The translations under genes were made by a program, and so were the position numbers. From the NCBI RefSeq assembly GCF_005877885.1, contig NZ_VCHY01000007.1:124001-188000 (forward strand): 64,000 bases of DNA. The letters run 5' to 3'. The notes beneath the pieces were generated by a model. That model was not told where the DNA came from, searched no databases, and saw only the letters and a list, made by a program, of their open reading frames with translations. This DNA is from Labilibacter sediminis. GTDB taxonomy: Bacteria; Bacteroidota; Bacteroidia; Bacteroidales; Marinilabiliaceae. Positions 16,789-27,126 of the stretch are shown piece after piece. Within the stretch, counting starts at the first letter, position 1; every line of letters starts with the position of its first letter.

Positions 16789-16812
16789 AACCTGAGTTCG
16801 ATATAAATTCAT
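16789..16812. repeat. Solo end of the CCTGAGTTCGA terminal-repeat element
   Basis: AACCTGAGTTCGATATAAA matches one end of the 269-bp element at 52234-52502 and of its short derivative at 57306-57358. No opposite end is seen nearby, so this looks like a remnant. Confidence 0.5.
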
Positions 16813-16856
16813 ACAACGAAGTCCTAAAATATTATTCACATCCCACTCATTTTTAT

Positions 16857-16865
16857 TAGTTTTGC
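16857..16865 (+). promoter_or_regulatory. Candidate -7 promoter element of thiL
   Basis: TAGTTTTG followed by C fits TAnnTTTGY, 35 bases upstream of the thiL ATG. No clear -33 element. Confidence 0.5.
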
Positions 16866-16900
16866 ACGTTTAATAAGACAGTAATCGATTCATTTAGATA

Positions 16901-17947
16901 ATGACCAAAAATAAAGAGCAAAACCTTGAAAGTCTGGGCGAATTTGGGCTCATTGAGCACCTAACCAGTCAAATTGAAATTAAAAACGAAAGCACCTTAA
17001 AGGGCGTTGGTGATGATGCAGCCGTAATTGACTATCAAAACAAACAAGCTGTTGTTACAACAGATCTTCTATTACAGGGAATACATTTCGATTTGGTATA
17101 CACACCAATTAAGCATCTGGGTTATAAAGCAGTAATGGTTAATCTTAGCGATGTTTACGCCATGAATGCAACTCCAAAGCAAATAACGGTTTCAATTGGT
17201 GTTAGCTCAAGAATTTCTTTGTCTTTTATCGAAGAATTATACGAGGGAATTAAAGTTGCCTGTGACAAACACAATGTGGATTTAATTGGAGGCGACACTT
17301 CAACTTCTCTGACCGGATTAACCATTAGCATTACAGCCATTGGTGAAGCCAATAAGGAAGACATTGTTTATCGCAAAGGGGCAAAACCGAACGATTTAAT
17401 TTGTGTTTCGGGTGACTTAGGAGCGGCCTACATGGGACTTCAGGTTCTTGAAAGAGAAAAAAGAGTACACGCAGACAACAATTCAGTTCAACCTGATTTA
17501 TCAGGGTACGATTATATACTGGAACGTCAGTTAAAACCTGAGGCGCGCAAAGATGTGATTGAATATCTTAAAGCAGCAGGTGTAAAACCAACTTCTATGA
17601 TCGATATCTCTGATGGTTTATCTTCGGAAATATTACACATCTGTAAGCAATCAAATACAGGATGTCGTATCTACGAAAATAAAATTCCTATTGATCACGC
17701 TACTTCTTTAATGGCTGAAGAGATTAATATGAATCCAACAGTAGCTGCTCTTAATGGTGGTGAGGATTACGAATTGCTTTTTACCATTTCAATGGAAGAT
17801 TATGAGAAATTCTCTAAAGAAACAGATCTTAAAATATACACCATTGGCCATATCACCGAAGAAAGCAAAGGAAAATACCTTGTAACCAATGGCGATCAGG
17901 AAGTAGAATTACAGGCACAAGGTTGGAATGCGATAGGAAAACATTGA
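16901..17947 (+). CDS. thiL: Thiamine-monophosphate kinase
   Basis: ThiL phosphorylates thiamine monophosphate to the cofactor thiamine diphosphate. The 348 residues show the AIRS/PurM fold signatures: GVGDDAAVI near 36-44, TTDLLLQGIHFD near 53-64 (metal-binding Asp), NLSDVYAMNATP near 81-92, GGDTSTS near 129-135 and the C-terminal LNGGEDYELLF. All are intact and the length is typical. Its stop codon lies within the first unit of a 14-bp tandem repeat, so the extreme C-terminus may have been reset when that repeat arrived. Confidence 0.96.
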   Translation: MTKNKEQNLESLGEFGLIEHLTSQIEIKNESTLKGVGDDAAVIDYQNKQAVVTTDLLLQGIHFDLVYTPIKHLGYKAVMVNLSDVYAMNATPKQITVSIGVSSRISLSFIEELYEGIKVACDKHNVDLIGGDTSTSLTGLTISITAIGEANKEDIVYRKGAKPNDLICVSGDLGAAYMGLQVLEREKRVHADNNSVQPDLSGYDYILERQLKPEARKDVIEYLKAAGVKPTSMIDISDGLSSEILHICKQSNTGCRIYENKIPIDHATSLMAEEINMNPTVAALNGGEDYELLFTISMEDYEKFSKETDLKIYTIGHITEESKGKYLVTNGDQEVELQAQGWNAIGKH

Positions 17948-18000
17948 GCAGTGAACATTGAGCAGTGAACAGTGAGCAGTAAACAGTGAGCAGTGAGCAG
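17942..18000. repeat. 14-bp tandem repeat after thiL
   Basis: About four 14-bp units of the form CA(T/G)TGAGCAGTGAA run head to tail and overlap the thiL stop codon. Together with the 7-bp repeat at 18403-18444 they bracket the four-helix-bundle gene. Confidence 0.85.
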
Positions 18001-18030
18001 AACACTGAAATTAAATAAAACCTAAACCCT

Positions 18031-18390
18031 ATGAGAAAAAGCATTGCTTATGAAAAAGCATTTAACTTTGCTTTTGAGATTATAAAAATCTGCAAAGAGC
18101 TGAAAGATGTATACAAAGAATACGATCTGGCCAGACAGCTTCAAAAAAGTGGGACCTCTATTGGAGCCAATATAGCTGAAGCCAACGGTGCAATTTCTGA
18201 AGCAGATTTTTCAAATAAAATAAGTATTGCTTATAAAGAAACATTGGAAACTAAATATTGGCTAGACCTCCTGTTAAAGGTTGGTTTAGTTGAAGACAAC
18301 AAACATTCAACACTGTACAATTTAGCAGATGAACTAGGTAAAATTTTATTTTCAATTTTAAAAACAACCCGATTAAACAAAAACAATTAA
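18031..18390 (+). CDS. Four helix bundle protein (23S rRNA intervening-sequence protein family)
   Basis: A 119-residue, mostly helical protein of the S23/bacterial four-helix-bundle family: an aromatic, Lys-rich first helix (YEKAFNFAFEIIKICKEL), then QLQKSGTSIGANIAEANGA near 43-61, the signature central run, and a Glu/Lys-rich rest. Members occur in rRNA intervening sequences and as lone genes scattered in Bacteroidota; the function is unknown. It splits thiL from ruvA and is flanked by two different simple tandem repeats, which supports an insertion. There is no sign of frame damage. Confidence 0.88.
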   Translation: MRKSIAYEKAFNFAFEIIKICKELKDVYKEYDLARQLQKSGTSIGANIAEANGAISEADFSNKISIAYKETLETKYWLDLLLKVGLVEDNKHSTLYNLADELGKILFSILKTTRLNKNN

Positions 18391-18402
18391 GCAACCAATA
18401 AC

Positions 18403-18444
18403 AACTGATAACTGATAACTGATAACTGGTTACTGATAACTGAA
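18403..18444. repeat. 7-bp tandem repeat upstream of ruvA
   Basis: Six units of AACTGAT (with slight variation) run right up to three bases before the ruvA ATG, leaving no independent room for a normal ruvA leader. Confidence 0.85.
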
Positions 18445-18447
18445 AAC

Positions 18448-19029
18448 ATGTTAGAATATATAAAAGGTCATATTATAGAATCCAGCCCGGCGCACTGCAT
18501 TGTTGAAAATAACGGATTGGGCTACTTCATAAACATCTCATTAAACACCTATACAAAGCTTCAAAATCAAAAAGAAGTTCAGCTTTTCTTATTTGAACAG
18601 ATAAGAGAAGATGCACACAACCTGTATGGTTTTTACGAAACTACCGAAAGAGATATTTTTGTTCACTTAATTTCGGTAAGTGGTATAGGAGCCAACACAG
18701 CCCGTATGATGTTGTCATCTATGTCGCCAGGAGAAATACGTGAGGCCATTACCAGCGGAAATGTCAATGTACTTAAGGGTATCAAAGGTATTGGAGCTAA
18801 AACTGCGCAACGGGTTATTGTTGATCTAACCGACAAATTAGGAAAAGAACCTGTTGATCAAAAAATATTTGCCGATCCAAACAATACTATAAAAGATGAG
18901 GCGTTATCTGCTTTAGTAATGTTAGGGTTTATGAAAGGAAGTGCCCAAAAAGTTGTGGATAAAATTCTGGCCAAAGAACCTGAATGTAAAGTTGAGGATG
19001 TCATAAAAAAATCACTTAAAATGCTATAA
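18448..19029 (+). CDS. ruvA: Holliday junction branch migration protein RuvA
   Basis: RuvA binds four-way DNA junctions as a tetramer and loads the RuvB motor. The 193 residues have the N-terminal OB domain (IKGHIIESSPAHCIVENNG), two helix-hairpin-helix motifs (VSGIGANTARMML near 76-88 and IKGIGAKTAQRVI near 111-123) and a C-terminal RuvB-binding domain (DEALSALVMLGF). All parts are complete. The ATG directly abuts a 7-bp tandem repeat, so expression may depend on read-through from thiL and the inserted gene. Confidence 0.96.
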   Translation: MLEYIKGHIIESSPAHCIVENNGLGYFINISLNTYTKLQNQKEVQLFLFEQIREDAHNLYGFYETTERDIFVHLISVSGIGANTARMMLSSMSPGEIREAITSGNVNVLKGIKGIGAKTAQRVIVDLTDKLGKEPVDQKIFADPNNTIKDEALSALVMLGFMKGSAQKVVDKILAKEPECKVEDVIKKSLKML

Positions 19030-19110
19030 GATAACTTTCTGTATTTTATGAAATAGATTACCTTGCACCTTTCAACCTACACCAATAATAACCATTAATC
19101 TATATAAAAC

Positions 19111-22100
19111 TTGATCAAAGTTTTTCCATACATATTTATAAGTGCTATTTGGGCATTGTTACTTTGCCATCCTTTAGCATTGGAAGCCAATATAAATCAT
19201 TTCTCAGGATTGGAAACTTTGCCTGAGATTCAACAGCCTGATACTATTGTTCAGCAACAGGATACCAGGTTTCCTAATATTGATCAAAAAACAAACAATC
19301 CCTTTCTTACACCTTCTCAGTCTGAGACCATGCAACTTCCCGAAACGGAAAACATGCAATACACCACTGAGTATGATCCCAAAACAGGAGAAGTACATTT
19401 GTATCGAAGAATTGGAACAATGAATGTTAAACTTCCTTATACCATGACTTTAGATGAGTACATGGATGAGGATGTTAGAAAATCTATGCTCTCGTATTGG
19501 GAAGAAAGATCACAAATTGTTGATGAAGATGGTAAATTCAGCATTTTTAATCCCTCATTTAAGTTAGGCGGTGACGCTTTAGAGAGCGTCTTGGGAAGTA
19601 ACCTTATCAATATTAAACCACAAGGTATTGCTGAATTAAGAATCGGTGTTAACCGAACTAAAATAGATAACCCAACCCTTCAGGAAAACCTCAGAAACAC
19701 CACCACATTTGATTTTCAGGAAAAAATTCAAATGAATATTCAGGGTAATATTGGCGACAAGCTTAAACTTGGTATCAACTACAATACTGAAGCTACCTTT
19801 GAATTTGAAAACCAAATGAATTTGGAATACCAAGGTAAGGAAGACGACATCATCAAATCCATTGAAGCGGGTGATGTTTCATTACCTTTACCCGGTACGC
19901 TTATTACGGGAAGTCAAAGTCTTTTTGGGGTTAAAACAGAAATGCAGTTTGGTAAACTAAATGTTACCACGGTTTTCTCCCAACAAAAAGGAGAAACATC
20001 GGTTCTGGACATTCAGGGAGGTGCGCAAACTCAGGAGTTTGAATTACCTATTAACGAATACGACAAAAACCGCCACTTCTTCCTATCTAACTATTTTAGA
20101 GATTTATATAATGATGCACAAAAAAACTATCCGATAAACTCTAAAATTAGTGTAAAAAGAGTTGAGGTATGGATAACCAACCGTGCCGGTAACTTTGATA
20201 ACTCAAGAAACATCTTGGGTTTTATGGATATTGGAGAAACCGGTGAAAATGTTTTTAATCCCGGATTATGGAAAGGGACTACACCTAAACCACCTGACAA
20301 TGAAAATGAAGAAAACACCTTATATGCAGAAATGAATAGCACTCATGTTGCTGTTCGAGACATCAACCAGGTGACAAGTACTTTCGAAAGCTTGAAGTCT
20401 GATAATTTCCTAAACGGGCAAGACTACGAAAAAATAGAAAATGCTCGCCTGCTTTCTCCTTCAGAATATACCTTAAACAGCCGATTGGGATTTATTTCTC
20501 TTAACATGTCGTTAAATGCGGATGAAGTATTGGCTGTGGCATTTGAATACGATTATAACGGAGAAACTTATAAAGTTGGAGAATTCTCGGCCGATGGTAT
20601 TGAGGCACCTCAAACACTATACTTAAAACTATTAAAAAGCACCAATCTTACGCCCAACGTGAAACCAACGTGGGACTTAATGATGAAAAACATTTATGCC
20701 ATTGGTGCTTACCAGGTTAATCGCGAAGATTTTATTTTTGATGTGGTGTATGTTGACGACTCAACAGGTGCTTTCATAAACTATTTCCCGGATAGTGAAC
20801 CTTTTGGAGAAGACAGTATTCCATTGCTAATCCGTATCATGGATCTGGATAAGTTAAACGAAATGTACGACCCTATTCCGGATGGAGTATTTGATTACAT
20901 CGAAGATCAAACCATTTATCCGCAAAACGGTCGTGTTATATTTCCTGTGCTTGAACCTTTTGGTTCGCACTTATACGAGGTGCTTGATGGCTACGAGGAT
21001 TTACAGGATAAATACGTTTACCAGGCACTATATGATTCAACACAGGCACTGGCAACTCAGGATTCTGAGAAAAATAAATTCTGGCTTAAAGGATCTTACA
21101 AATCCAGCAATAGCAGCGAAATATCCTTAAATGCTCAAAACATACCACAAGGTTCTGTTATTGTAACTACCGGTGGTATAAAACTGGTAGAAAACGTTGA
21201 CTATACCGTAGATTATTCTTTTGGTACGGTAAAAATCATCAATCAGGGCTTACTATCCAGTGGCGCTCCTATCCAGGTTTCTCTGGAAAGTCAGAGTCTC
21301 TTTAACCTGCAAACAAAAACCCTGATGGGAACCCATCTGAATTATCAGTTTAACGATGATTTTAACATTGGGGCAACTGTGATGCACCTCAGAGAACGCC
21401 CTTTAACCCAAAAGGTGAATATTGGTGACGAGCCTATTGCCAATACCATATACGGCTTTAACACTTCATATTTTACCGAAACACAATGGCTAACCAACGT
21501 ACTGGATAAAATTCCACTACTAAAAGTAAAAGAACCATCCAGCATTTCCTTTGAAGGAGAATTTGCGCAACTGGTTCCTGGCCATCCCAATGTAATTGAT
21601 AAGGAAGGACAGGCTTATATCGATGACTTTGAAGGCACAAAAATATCCATTGACATGCGCAACTGGACCGCATGGAGCCTGGCCAGCACACCACAAGAAG
21701 AAGGTTTTATTCCCGGATCTGACCAAATTAATGACCTAACCTATGGATATAAACGTGCAAAAGTAGCCTGGTATATTATTGATCCGCTTTTTGCCAGAAA
21801 TAACCAATACACACCCGATCATATTAAAAATGATCCGGATGCAGTTGAACAATCCAATCACTTTTCGAGAGAAGTTTACGAAAAGGAAATTTTCCCAAAC
21901 AGGGAGGCAGCTTACGGGCAACCAACCAATATACCGGTACTAAACTTTGCATATTATCCTAAAGAACGAGGCCCTTATAATTTCGACACCGACAGTATCA
22001 ATGAAGATGGTGAACTTATGTATCCGGAATCGAGATGGGGAGGTATTCAGCGCAGAGTAGAAACTAATGACTTTGAGGCAGCCAACATCGAATTTATTGA

Positions 22101-25100
22101 ATTTTGGATGATGGATCCTTTTGTATATGACGATAGTGAAAACCGAAAAGGAGACTTATACTTTAACCTGGGTAACATATCGGAAGATGTATTGCGCGAT
22201 TCCAGAAAATTCTTTGAGCAGGGTATGCCAGGCCCTGATGAACCTTTTGATGTAGACAGTACCGTATGGGGTTATATACCTACCAAGCAAAGTTTGGTAA
22301 ATGCATTTAGTAATGAACCTGACGTAAGAATCAGACAGGATATTGGACTAAATGGATTAAACAGTAATCAGGAAAGAGTTTTTTATACAGACTTTATTAA
22401 TGAAATAAATGGCATGCTCAGCACTGGTAATATCACTACCGAAGCATATGAAGCCATTATGAACGACCCTGCCTCTGATGATTACCATTATTTTAGAGGA
22501 TCGGATTACGATCAACAGGAACTAAGCATACTCGACAGATATAAAAACTTTAACGGACCGGAAGGTAATTCTGTTTCATCGGAATATTCACCTGAACCCT
22601 ATCCTACTGCTTCTAACTCATTCCCCGATCAGGAAGATATTAACAGGGACAATACGCTAAGTGAAAATGAAAGCTACTTTCAATACAAAGTAACTTTAGA
22701 TCCTAAACAAATGAATGTTGGAAGCAATTATATCACGGATATTGTTGAAGCTAAGGTTACGCTAAAAAACAAGAAAGAAGCTGATATAAAATGGTACCAA
22801 TTCCGTATCCCGGTATCTATTCCTGATAAAACAGTTGGTAATATCTCTGATTTAAGATCTATCCGTTTTATGCGGATGTTTATGCATGGTTTTCAGGATA
22901 CCACGATTCTTCGTTTTGCAACGCTTGATTTAGTTAGAAGTGAATGGAGAAAATATACAGATGATCTTGAAGAAGATGGCGAATCTGTTAGTGAAAGTGA
23001 AGAAACTAAATTTGAAATAGGAGCGGTAAATATTGAAGAAAATGCAAAACGATTACCGATCAACTATATCCTCCCTCCGGGTATTGACAGGGTGATTGAT
23101 CCCGCAAATCCTCAATTACGCCAGCTAAACGAACAATCTATTTCACTGAAACTTACCGACTTAGATAATAATGACAGACGTGCTGTATTTAAAACCATGA
23201 ATATGGATTTTCGCCAGTACGGACGCCTGCAAATGGAAGTGCATGCCGAAGAAATCACAGAAGGTTCCATTGGCGATAACAGAATAAATGCATTTATACG
23301 TATAGGTACCGACAACAAAAACAACTACTACGAATACGAGGTTCCCCTGGAAATGACCCAGCATGCAGAAGATTTACCTGCAGAGGTAACCTGGCCTGCA
23401 GATAACCGTTTTGACTTTGAATTAAAGAAATTCCAAACAGTTAAACTACAACGTAATCAGAGTGGTAAACCTGTAGGAACCGTATTTAAAATGCGAGATG
23501 GAGATAACCTTGTTAAAATAAAAGGTAATCCTAACTTAAGCAATGTACGAACCATAATGCTTGGAGTTAGAAGTACTACTGATGATGCATCGTTTGAAGT
23601 TTGGTTTAACGAACTTAGGTTAACCCATTTTAACGAGCAGGGAGGGTGGGCTGCCAATGCCAGGATGAATATTAAACTATCAGATTTTGGTAATGTATCC
23701 TTAGCCGGTAATACCTCTACCGTTGGTTTTGGGAGTATCGAAAAAAATGTAATGGAGCGAAGTCAGGAAGATTTTTACCAGTACGACATCGCCACCAACC
23801 TTGAACTGGGGAAATTAACCGGTGCAAAATCTCGTGTATCCGTTCCGTTTTATTATGGACTTTCTGAGCAGGTTGCAAGTCCTAACTACTACCCGCTTGA
23901 TCCGGATATACCTTTGGATGTTGCTCTGGATAATGCTGAAAGCAATGCTGAAAGAGACAGTATAAAACACCTGTCTCAGGATGTGATTAAACGTAAAAGT
24001 GTAAACTTTACCAACGTAAGGGTGAAACCCAAAAACAATAAAAGTAAAATATACGATGTATCTAACATTTCGGCTACATATTCATATAACGAAACAACAG
24101 CACGTAATGTGAATACAGAAAGCTCAATTGATAAAGACTTTAGGGGAATATTAGGATATAACTTTAATAACAGGCCTAAACCCATTGAGCCTTTTAAAAA
24201 GAGCAAGGCACTTAAAGGTCAAGCCTTTAAACTGATTAAAGACTTTAACTTCTACCTGATGCCTACGCAACTCTCCTACCGTACTGAAATGTTCAGAAGG
24301 TATAGCGAGCAGCAATTACGTAATGTCAATAATCCGGAATACAAGATTCCTCTTACCGTACGAAAAGATTTTAACTGGAACAGGTATTTCGATTTAAGAT
24401 ATAGCATCAGTAAATCTCTGAAATTTGATTTTAAATCGGTTACAAACGCCCGGATTGATGAACCTTTGGGAAGGGTCAACAGAGAAGACGAAGATGAGTA
24501 CAAAATCTGGAAAGACTCTGTAATGACCAACATAATGAGTGGTGGTAGGGTAACCAATTATCAGCACAATTTTAATTTAAGCTATAATATACCTATCAAT
24601 AAATTACCATATTTAAACTGGGTAAATTCAACACTTAGGTATAGTGCCATGTACAAATGGCAAACAGCTCCTCAATCTACTGATAATACCATTGAGTGGG
24701 GGAACACCATTAGCAACTCCAACAATATTCAGGGTAGTGCACAGCTTAATTTTAACACACTGTATAATCGCTCTAAATACCTTAAGGGTTTATCGCGTAA
24801 ATACAATGGTTCGCGTAATCAGAAAAAGAGTACCAAACGAACGGTTCGATATAATAAGGATGGTATTGACTTAGAAAAAGGGAAATCATACATTATTAAT
24901 CACAAACTCAAATCCAAAGACGTTAAAGTTAGGATGTTTGATGCCAACGGAAGAACTGCACGTGGTAAAACAGAACCTATAAACGAAAGCAAAGCTGAAT
25001 TTATACCCGACGCTGACTATAAAAATGCACGTGTAATGGTTACCGGAACAGTTGAAGATAAAACTTCCGTGATGGGTACTATTATAGATTACTCAGCAAT

Positions 25101-26490
25101 GATTGCTACAGGTATTAAAAACATTTCCGTTAATTATACGGAAACCAACGGAACCATCTTACCAGGTTATTTACCTTCATCTAAATTTATGGGTACTTCC
25201 AGCTATAATGGTTTTAGCGCTCCCGGTTATGGATTTATTGCCGGATGGCAAGACAGAGACTTTGCCCAGAAAGCAGCAGATAATGGTTGGATTACCACCA
25301 GCGAAATCAACCAGGCCTATGTAATGACGCACCAGGAAGATTTTACCTTTAAATCAACCATAGAACCTATTAAAGGATTAAGAATTGACTTAACGGCCAA
25401 TAGAAGGTACGCCAATAACATGAATGAGTATTACTTTATGGAAGGAAATGATTTTACCGCAATGAACACCCGTGAGAGTGGTAATTTTTCCATGACCTTT
25501 AATATATTTAAAACATCCTTTGATAAAGTAAGTAAAACCGGCACCTACGAATCAGAAGCCTATAATCAATTTCTAGAGAACAGACAGATAATTGCTGATA
25601 GATTAGCCGAAGACAGAACCAAATATATTGATCCAAGCACCGGAGAATACTATGACAACACTGTACCTGAAGGTGAAACTACCGCTGATGGTTATTCATT
25701 AAACTCCCAGGAAGTACTAATACCAGCCTTTTTATCAGCTTATAGTGGAAAGGATGCCAATGATCAGTTTTTAGATCTCTTTCCTAACTTGTTGAAAATG
25801 CACCCTAACTGGCGTGTAACTTACGATGGTTTATCTAAAATAAAGCCTTTAAAAAAGTTTATACGTTCGTTTGATATATCACATGGTTACCGCTCAACAT
25901 ACAATGTAGGATCATATCTCACAAACATAGAATATGAAGATAATGGAGGAATTAACTGGATGAGAGATTTACAAGATAATTTCTGGCCTCAATATCAGGT
26001 TAATTCTGTAACACTCAATGAAACGTATAGTCCGCTTATTGCTTTTAATATCACATGGAAAAATAACCTGACCACAAGGATTGAAACAAAAAAAACAAGA
26101 ACGCTTAATTTAAGCATGTCGAACAATCAGTTAATAGAAAACTATAACGACGAGTTTATAGTTGGGCTGGGTTACCGTTTCGACAAAATGGATATGATAT
26201 TGGGAAGTAAGTCGGGACAGAAAAAAATGTCGAGTGATTTAAATCTTAGAGCAGATATATCTATTAGAGATAATATTGCCATTATTCGTCGTATTGAAGA
26301 AGGTGTAAACCAGTTAACATCGGGACAGAAAATTACAACGCTTAAATTTACAGCCGACTATGTACTAAGCGATCGATTTAATATGCAGTTGTTTTACGAT
26401 AAAGCTATTAACACTCCATATATATCGTTATCGTATCCTACATCAAACAGTAACTTTGGTGTAAGTTTCAGATTCTCGTTAACGCAATAG
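19111..26490 (+). CDS. sprA: Type IX secretion system outer-membrane translocon protein SprA (Sov)
   Basis: SprA forms the very large outer-membrane beta-barrel through which type IX secretion cargo (gliding adhesins, secreted enzymes) leaves the cell. The product is 2459 residues, within the usual 2300-2500 range, with a signal peptide (MIKVFPYIFISAIWALLLC, cleavage after about residue 25) and end-to-end beta-rich sequence. Family landmarks include FSIFNPSFKLGG near the start, the repeated LGINYNTEATF-like strands, DDFEGTKISIDMR near 836-848 and a C-terminal FGVSFRFSLTQ strand. The start is TTG at 19111; a TAA lies two codons upstream in frame and the next ATG would lose the signal peptide. 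No break is visible in 7.4 kb. Confidence 0.95.
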   Translation: MIKVFPYIFISAIWALLLCHPLALEANINHFSGLETLPEIQQPDTIVQQQDTRFPNIDQKTNNPFLTPSQSETMQLPETENMQYTTEYDPKTGEVHLYRRIGTMNVKLPYTMTLDEYMDEDVRKSMLSYWEERSQIVDEDGKFSIFNPSFKLGGDALESVLGSNLINIKPQGIAELRIGVNRTKIDNPTLQENLRNTTTFDFQEKIQMNIQGNIGDKLKLGINYNTEATFEFENQMNLEYQGKEDDIIKSIEAGDVSLPLPGTLITGSQSLFGVKTEMQFGKLNVTTVFSQQKGETSVLDIQGGAQTQEFELPINEYDKNRHFFLSNYFRDLYNDAQKNYPINSKISVKRVEVWITNRAGNFDNSRNILGFMDIGETGENVFNPGLWKGTTPKPPDNENEENTLYAEMNSTHVAVRDINQVTSTFESLKSDNFLNGQDYEKIENARLLSPSEYTLNSRLGFISLNMSLNADEVLAVAFEYDYNGETYKVGEFSADGIEAPQTLYLKLLKSTNLTPNVKPTWDLMMKNIYAIGAYQVNREDFIFDVVYVDDSTGAFINYFPDSEPFGEDSIPLLIRIMDLDKLNEMYDPIPDGVFDYIEDQTIYPQNGRVIFPVLEPFGSHLYEVLDGYEDLQDKYVYQALYDSTQALATQDSEKNKFWLKGSYKSSNSSEISLNAQNIPQGSVIVTTGGIKLVENVDYTVDYSFGTVKIINQGLLSSGAPIQVSLESQSLFNLQTKTLMGTHLNYQFNDDFNIGATVMHLRERPLTQKVNIGDEPIANTIYGFNTSYFTETQWLTNVLDKIPLLKVKEPSSISFEGEFAQLVPGHPNVIDKEGQAYIDDFEGTKISIDMRNWTAWSLASTPQEEGFIPGSDQINDLTYGYKRAKVAWYIIDPLFARNNQYTPDHIKNDPDAVEQSNHFSREVYEKEIFPNREAAYGQPTNIPVLNFAYYPKERGPYNFDTDSINEDGELMYPESRWGGIQRRVETNDFEAANIEFIEFWMMDPFVYDDSENRKGDLYFNLGNISEDVLRDSRKFFEQGMPGPDEPFDVDSTVWGYIPTKQSLVNAFSNEPDVRIRQDIGLNGLNSNQERVFYTDFINEINGMLSTGNITTEAYEAIMNDPASDDYHYFRGSDYDQQELSILDRYKNFNGPEGNSVSSEYSPEPYPTASNSFPDQEDINRDNTLSENESYFQYKVTLDPKQMNVGSNYITDIVEAKVTLKNKKEADIKWYQFRIPVSIPDKTVGNISDLRSIRFMRMFMHGFQDTTILRFATLDLVRSEWRKYTDDLEEDGESVSESEETKFEIGAVNIEENAKRLPINYILPPGIDRVIDPANPQLRQLNEQSISLKLTDLDNNDRRAVFKTMNMDFRQYGRLQMEVHAEEITEGSIGDNRINAFIRIGTDNKNNYYEYEVPLEMTQHAEDLPAEVTWPADNRFDFELKKFQTVKLQRNQSGKPVGTVFKMRDGDNLVKIKGNPNLSNVRTIMLGVRSTTDDASFEVWFNELRLTHFNEQGGWAANARMNIKLSDFGNVSLAGNTSTVGFGSIEKNVMERSQEDFYQYDIATNLELGKLTGAKSRVSVPFYYGLSEQVASPNYYPLDPDIPLDVALDNAESNAERDSIKHLSQDVIKRKSVNFTNVRVKPKNNKSKIYDVSNISATYSYNETTARNVNTESSIDKDFRGILGYNFNNRPKPIEPFKKSKALKGQAFKLIKDFNFYLMPTQLSYRTEMFRRYSEQQLRNVNNPEYKIPLTVRKDFNWNRYFDLRYSISKSLKFDFKSVTNARIDEPLGRVNREDEDEYKIWKDSVMTNIMSGGRVTNYQHNFNLSYNIPINKLPYLNWVNSTLRYSAMYKWQTAPQSTDNTIEWGNTISNSNNIQGSAQLNFNTLYNRSKYLKGLSRKYNGSRNQKKSTKRTVRYNKDGIDLEKGKSYIINHKLKSKDVKVRMFDANGRTARGKTEPINESKAEFIPDADYKNARVMVTGTVEDKTSVMGTIIDYSAMIATGIKNISVNYTETNGTILPGYLPSSKFMGTSSYNGFSAPGYGFIAGWQDRDFAQKAADNGWITTSEINQAYVMTHQEDFTFKSTIEPIKGLRIDLTANRRYANNMNEYYFMEGNDFTAMNTRESGNFSMTFNIFKTSFDKVSKTGTYESEAYNQFLENRQIIADRLAEDRTKYIDPSTGEYYDNTVPEGETTADGYSLNSQEVLIPAFLSAYSGKDANDQFLDLFPNLLKMHPNWRVTYDGLSKIKPLKKFIRSFDISHGYRSTYNVGSYLTNIEYEDNGGINWMRDLQDNFWPQYQVNSVTLNETYSPLIAFNITWKNNLTTRIETKKTRTLNLSMSNNQLIENYNDEFIVGLGYRFDKMDMILGSKSGQKKMSSDLNLRADISIRDNIAIIRRIEEGVNQLTSGQKITTLKFTADYVLSDRFNMQLFYDKAINTPYISLSYPTSNSNFGVSFRFSLTQ

Positions 26491-26575
26491 TCGTAGATTG
26501 TAAATCTTTATCTTTTGGGTCATTATCTCAGAAATTACAAACCATATGATTACAAAGAGAGGGCAAGTGATTAAA

Positions 26576-26806
26576 GCTTTGTTAGTTTGATTCAGAGTCA
26601 AAATATTTTGGTTCCCTGTCTTAAAATTTTAATTCCCAGTCATAAATTTTTGACGCCCGGCCATTGGTTTAAGAAAAGTATAGGGAGTAGAATAAAAAGT
26701 AAATCACGGTGAATAAAAAACAAGAGATGGTGGATGAAAAGTTAAGGCGGTAAATAAAAAATAATTGATCGTTCATGAAAAATGAATGGAAGAGAATTAA
26801 AATAAA
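26576..26806. repeat. Degenerate 21-bp-period array B (11 units)
   Basis: Eleven consecutive 21-base blocks without indels follow sprA. The first four begin G(T/C)C or GCT, carry an AATTTTGATTCCC-like body and start at 26576, 26597, 26618 and 26639. From 26660 onward the pattern changes to blocks centred on GAATAAAAAGTA-like A-tracts (starts 26681, 26702, 26723, 26744, 26765, 26786), plausibly the reverse orientation of a related unit. A-runs recur every 21 bp, two helical turns. It ends about 95 bp before the 174-bp repeat copy. Confidence 0.7.
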
Positions 26807-26900
26807 CAAGACTTGTCACAATCTGGCGAAAAACATAAACGTCAGCATAATTTGAGAGATTTGTATGACGATTAAGATTCTCCCTAATTTCCATTTATGT

Positions 26901-27074
26901 TTAAACCCGCAATATGCATTAGAAAATCTATTACACATTGAAATCACTTCAAAACAAGACACTTTGTTGCTTCACTTCAACTCACCAGAGCGATGCTATG
27001 CCTCGTTTCAGTAAAGCCTTGTTTTATTGTGCATTCAATGTTCATGACGAAGTTCTAATACATAATCCGGGTTA
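26901..27074. repeat. 174-bp dispersed repeat with terminal inverted repeats, copy 2
   Basis: Same orientation and length as 5769-5942, with about ten substitutions and no indel (about 94% identical). Terminal inverted repeats are kept. It lies in the sprA to DUF3857 gap. Confidence 0.85.
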
Positions 27075-27126
27075 AAAGGTAAAACCTCTTACGTTTCATC
27101 TTAGACTAGAAAAAAAATAATTATCT

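Noticed and set aside
26491-26520. Terminator after sprA
   Set aside because: Only a weak GATT/AATC hairpin with an interrupted T-tract; not convincing.
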